Assembly (NCBI GenBank): GCA_001414345.1
Contig: LLCB01000109.1
Span: 108,606 to 172,605, forward strand
Reading direction: 5' to 3'
Source of the DNA: Hymenoscyphus infarciens
Lineage: Eukaryota; Ascomycota; Leotiomycetes; Helotiales; Helotiaceae
Length of the DNA stretch: 64,000 nt
The notes under the pieces: generated by a model
The model's database searches: none
Told to the model about the DNA's origin: nothing
Seen by the model: only the letters and a program-made list of their open reading frames with translations
Made by a program: the position numbers and the translations under genes
Shown here: in pieces, positions 59,898 to 64,000 of the stretch
Layout: the number at the start of each line of letters is the position of its first letter
How positions within the stretch are numbered: position 1 is the first letter of the stretch

Positions 59898-62025
59898 TAT
59901 TAGTATAACTTATAGTTATAAAAGCGATATAAAAAGAGTTATATTATCGTTTATATATACTAAGTAAAGCTAGCTACGATAACTACTTAAGTAGCTCTTA
60001 AATAAGAATTATATATACCTATATATACTAATCTAAATCGCTATTTACTCTTAAATATATACTAATACTAGTACTTCTTTAAAATAATAGAAGTTAATAC
60101 TTTAAAAATTATTAAAATCTCTTATCTAATTTAACTAATTAGAGCTCTCTATTCTCTATTCTTAACTAATAAGAAGGCTCTATTTTAATCTTCTATTATC
60201 TCTTATTCTATTCTATATATCTAGCTTATTTATATTAACCTAGATCGAAGTATATATTTCTTTATATTAGTAGGCCTCTACTAGGATTGTTCTATTACTG
60301 ATTATACTCTAGACGTTTAGTAGAAATATTGAATTTATTACTATTACTTAAATTAGTAATAAAGGTTTTAAACTCTTAGAATAACACTTCGAATTCGAAG
60401 TCGCTTAAAGGCCTTAGAAGCTTTCGAGGTTAGCCACGTCCGCGCCTCTAGAGCGGTTCTAAAAGAGGTTCTAGAATATCGGCGTTATAATAAACTTCTG
60501 AATAACTCTAGAGCAGTTCTAAAAGAGGTTCTAGGATATCAGCGTTCTAATGAATTTCTAAATAACGAAGTCGATATCGAGAGAGAGTCTATTATTTAAC
60601 ATCTTATCTACTCGAGCACACTTTAAAAGCTCTCTCTTTTTCATAAGTTTATAGTATTAGATTATTCGTTGGATTATTCGTCGGATTATTCGTCGGATTA
60701 TTCAATAGTACTGTCTCAGAAATTCCTTTATCTGCTAGTACTATTTTAAAAGTTTTAGAAGTTTTAAAAAAGTATAGCTTTATAACTATAGGTTAAAACT
60801 TTATAAGACTACCTAGTAGTACTATAATATAGTCTTTATTCCTAACTCTATTATCTTTATTATCTTAAGTTTAAGTAGTATATAATAGACCTAGGTTAGT
60901 AGAGAGATTATTAAAGTAATTATCTTTATTATCTTAAGTTTAAATAGTATATAATAGACCTAGGTTAGTAGAATCGTTAAAGTTATTACTAGTAATATCT
61001 GAGAAGGCTAGATATTATTATTATTATTACTATAGTTTTTATTATCTTTTAGTATATTCCTCTATATATTTATAATAAGATCTGAAGATCTTAGTACTAG
61101 CTCTCTTAGCTACTATAGCTTTTAATATTTCTTCGTCTAACTACTTAGTTTAGTTAACCTTAGTAGTAGTATTATATAGTATCTAAGTATACCTATCTAT
61201 CTTAACTTATACGCTTCTACTATAAAGTGTTTATTATAACTTAGTAGTAGTAGACTAGTGAATCTTAGTAAAGTTATCTTAGTTCTATCTCTTAAAGTCT
61301 ACTTAAAATTCATCTTAAAGAAGAAGGTCTTTGTTCTATCCTTTAACATATTCCTCTTCTCGTTTGGTAGCATATATCGTCTCTTCTGTCAGAGTCGGTA
61401 TATCCGCTATATTGTTATTATTCGAAGTGGTGGATGTTAATGTCGTTATCGGGTTTCGAGTATCTCGGACAATTTGAATTGTCTCGGAGAGAGGTAGGAG
61501 GTCGGGGGTGGCAATCGGCGCTTCCTGTCTTAAGAAGCGTTTGCAGTTTGTCGAAACGAAAGTATCGTCAAAAGTATCGTCGAAAGTATCGGTACTAACG
61601 ATTTTGTATACGGTAGGCGTTCGAGAGGTTACTTAGAACGGTTGTAATATCCTTAGCTTTTAGTAGTAGTAATAGCAATCGGCGCTTCCTATATAGAGAA
61701 GAGTTTATAGTATGTCGTCGAAGTTTTTAAATAATAGACGATCTATAAAGAGGAGTCTACTAATAATATCGAGTTTACTTTTATATAAGTATACCTATAG
61801 TAGAAATATACAAAGTAACTAAGTATCTAATCTAATCTATACGTCTACTAATTAGTATTAGTATAACTTATAGTTATAAAAGTAATATAAAAAGAGTTAT
61901 ATTATCGTTTATATATACTAAGTAAAGCTAGCTATAATAACTACTTAAGTAGCTCTTAAGTAAGAAGCACGTGTACTCACGTATACTAATCCGAATCGCT
62001 ATTTACTCTTAAATATATACCGACA
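59898..62025. mobile_element. Nested element B: second copy of the element A family, 2128 bp
   Basis: The 170-bp LTRs lie at 59898-60067 and 61856-62025, with the same ends as element A (TATTAGTATAAC...ATATACCGACA on the right copy). A 5-bp target duplication ATTAG flanks it at 59893-59897 and 62026-62030. The interior is colinear with A, including the tandem ~65-bp units (60850-60985), and has an extra local duplication at about 60450-60570 and GGATTATTCGTC repeats at 60662-60705. An open frame at 61258-61440 is short and lysine/leucine-rich and is not credible as a gene. The segment 61330-61680 is less mutated than the rest. Confidence 0.85.
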
Positions 62026-62869
62026 ATTAGCTTAAGTTTAGTTTTAATCTAAGAACTTTATAAGACTAGAATATACTAAAGACTTCTATTCTATAAGAAT
62101 AACTTAACTATAATAAAGTAGTAAAAGTAGCCTAAGATATATACTCTACTTAAAGAATAACTAAGAATAATATAAATAAGGTCTAGTAAAAGATAGAGAA
62201 TAGTATAAATTAGTACTAAAGAGCTATTAACTAAGATATTAGAGATAAAGTCTACTAATTTAATAAGAATCTTAAAATAAATCGTTCTAGCTAAAAGCTT
62301 ACTAAATAGTAGATAAGACCTTTTAAAATATTAGATTATATAAAACACTTCTATAGACTAAAACTTTTAAAAGAATTATTAATTTATAATATTTTTACTT
62401 CTAATATACTATTAAAGACTCTAAATACCTCTCTACTAAGATAAAAGACTCTAGAGCTCTTACTAAATATAATTTAAGATATATAAGAATAGAAGATATA
62501 AGAAATACTTAGTAGTAGACTTTTTAGAAGATAGCTATAGTACTAAGTAAAATAGATTAGATATAATTTAGATTCTACTTAGTATTTTATAAAGAATTTT
62601 TAAAGTTTATTATATTATTTAAAAGACTTTTATACTAAATATCTAAAAGAGTTAAGACTACTCTAACTTCTATTTAAATAGATTAATATATAAGAATTAG
62701 ATAAGAATTAAATAAAAGAGTTAATTTATAAAACTCTATTAATACTATAATAGCCTACTATCTAAGCTATTCTAAATAGCTAAGAGTACCTGCTATATAT
62801 AAGGTTTCAGCTATTATTATTTTATATTATTTATTTTAGAAAGGTTATATACGTCTAGGCTTTTAGACG

Positions 62870-63110
62870 TACTTCGTAGAGTTTAGGCTTTTATATTAGC
62901 CGACGTATAACGTTATTCGGTTTTAGACCTCTTTTATATTATCCGAACCTCTTATATATAGATGTTTATATTTAATATAGAAGAGAGACAGTTTTTGCTT
63001 TTCTTCTATACTAGAGCCTAGTATTTAAATATATTATTCTATCTCGAACGCACTTTTATATACCTCTTCAGTAGTAGTATATATTTCGTACTATTATAAA
63101 TGCTTTCTAA
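62870..63110 (+). repeat. Repeat related to 46540-46860 (right copy)
   Basis: It shares ordered segments with 46540-46860 in the same orientation and is somewhat less mutated (TGCTTTTCTTC, ATCTCGAACGCAC retained). It lies just after the presumed gypsy 3' region. It may be an LTR of that element or of a further one. Confidence 0.55.
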
Positions 63111-64000
63111 TTCTAGTTACTTTTAATAAGAAACTTATAATAAAAACCTAAGATAAAATACTAACTAGTAGAAATATTTAAAGTTAATAAAGTAAAGAAC
63201 TAATACTAAGTTACTACTAAAATAACGTCTACTAACTCTTTTTAAGCTATAGCCTCTTCTTTTTTAGAATTATTATCCTCTTCTTTCTTACTCTTCTAAG
63301 TATAAGAAGTCTAAATCAGCTCTTTCACTGCTTTCTCTTTATAAGAGCGTTTCTTACCTTAGTAACCTCTTATAATAGGCTTAGAAGAGAACGCTTATAA
63401 ACTCTTTAAATAGGCTTTAAAAAGAACCTAGACCTAGGTTTAAATAGAGGTTTTACTCTCTATAGTACTATATAAGAACTATTAAATATTAGTAACTAAA
63501 ACCTCTCTAATTAGTAAGAAGTACTTATAGTAACCTTAGTATAAAGTGTTTAAGTCTTCTTTAAAAGAGTAAACTATATCTTTAAACTATTCTTTAGTAC
63601 CTCTATACTAGTAATAACTAATACCTTATCTAAGGCCGTAGTAGCCTTCTTAATCTCCTTCTTCTATTTCTTAAGCTTAAGCTTATTAAACTCCCTTCTT
63701 ATAAACTATAGAAACTATTCTAAGTTAGAATAGATTTAGAATATATTTAAGATTAAACTTACTAAAATATATATAGTATTCTACTTTATATAGTACTTAT
63801 ACTTCTTTAACTTAGCCTTCTTAAAAGCGTAAACGTAATCTCTATTCTAAGATTTTACTTAAAGATACTAAACGTAGTAGACTTAGTAGATAGCTAGAAG
63901 TATACTAGAAGGATATAGAAGAGGTATTTTACTATATTAGATTAGCCTTAAATTAGGTCTATTAAAGAAGAGAAAGACCTACTTTTATATATATATATAT

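Larger units (their letters stand above)
52400..63000 (+). mobile_element. Dead Ty3/gypsy retrotransposon, carrying three nested insertions
   Basis: Protein order on the plus strand is gag, protease, reverse transcriptase, RNase H, integrase, the Ty3/gypsy arrangement with integrase last. All frames are broken by RIP-type stops. The element is split at 54410-56545 (element A, between protease and RT), 57873-58735 (element C, inside RNase H) and 59898-62025 (element B, after the integrase core). Reading continues on the far side of each, which confirms a single host element. Its own LTRs were not identified with certainty; the repeat at 62870-63110 is a candidate for the 3' side. Confidence 0.8.
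44760..64000. other. AT-rich isochore, saturated by RIP-type mutation
   Basis: Composition changes within tens of bases at about 44755 and stays extremely AT-rich to the window end. CpA and TpG dinucleotides are almost absent for kilobases while TpA is everywhere, as expected when C-to-T changes at CpA have gone nearly to completion on both strands. Surviving C and G sit mostly in CpT/ApG or CpG contexts. Stops within transposon frames fall where Gln or Trp codons are expected. No host gene is recognisable. Named retroelement parts are listed separately; 44760-46900 and 63120-64000 hold further degraded sequence I cannot assign. Confidence 0.9.

Noticed and set aside
61258..61440. 60-codon hydrophobic frame in the AT-rich isochore
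   Set aside because: It lies inside element B next to its less mutated segment; the composition (Leu/Phe/Lys) is that of AT-rich noise and it is not matched by an open frame in element A.
54410..62025. Elements A and B as the two LTRs of the gypsy element
   Set aside because: A lies between protease and RT and B follows the integrase core with gypsy-like sequence continuing beyond it; each has its own terminal repeats and a different target duplication, so they are separate insertions.

Overview
The window is nuclear DNA of a filamentous ascomycete (Pezizomycotina). Many genes carry short 45-95 bp GT-AG introns, encode typical fungal proteins (a COT1-type NDR kinase, NHP6, a GH3 beta-glucosidase, SEC21), and end against a repeat-induced point mutation (RIP) degraded AT-rich block. 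The protein style suggests Leotiomycetes, but that is an impression, not something the sequence proves. I found no rRNA, tRNA or CRISPR array.

Layout. 1-1.9 kb is an AT-rich degraded patch with a transporter fragment. 1.9-5.4 kb is gene-poor and holds a small degenerate repeat array built on the palindrome GTAGGTNACCTAC. 5.5-44.6 kb is gene-rich. In order it holds NOG1 (-), URA5 (+), a GNAT acetyltransferase (-), a kinase-like protein with degenerate catalytic motifs (-), NHP6 (+), a ten-exon unrecognised gene (+), a CCCH zinc-finger protein (-), tubulin cofactor E/PAC2 (-), PRP11/SF3a2 (+), the NDR kinase COT1 (-), a secreted GH3 beta-glucosidase (+), the 3' exons of a small membrane protein (-), a CDP-alcohol phosphotransferase (-) and coatomer gamma SEC21 (-). 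I reconstructed the exon structures by splice sites and reading-frame phase. Nearly all are housekeeping genes for ribosome assembly, pyrimidine synthesis, splicing, tubulin folding, COPI traffic, phospholipid synthesis and polarity. They do not form a pathway cluster.

From about 44.75 kb to the end the composition changes abruptly to a very AT-rich isochore almost devoid of CpA/TpG dinucleotides, the mark of near-saturating RIP. It is legible as a nest of dead retroelements: a Tad1-like LINE on the minus strand (about 47-51.5 kb) and a Ty3/gypsy element on the plus strand (about 52.4-63 kb) with gag, protease, RT, RNase H and integrase remnants. The gypsy element is interrupted by three short LTR elements that I could delimit to the base. 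Two related ~2.1 kb elements (54410-56545 and 59898-62025) have 170-bp LTRs and 5-bp target duplications (TAAAT, ATTAG). One 863-bp element (57873-58735) has 113-bp LTRs and a CTTAT duplication, inside the RNase H domain. None has a recognisable coding region, so they look like non-autonomous (TRIM/LARD-like) families.

The best second looks are these nested elements, the GC-AG intron in NOG1, the pseudokinase-like protein, a perfect-arm 93-bp foldback at 22721-22813, the GTAGGTNACCTAC array, and the ten-exon orphan with its 32-bp candidate intron.
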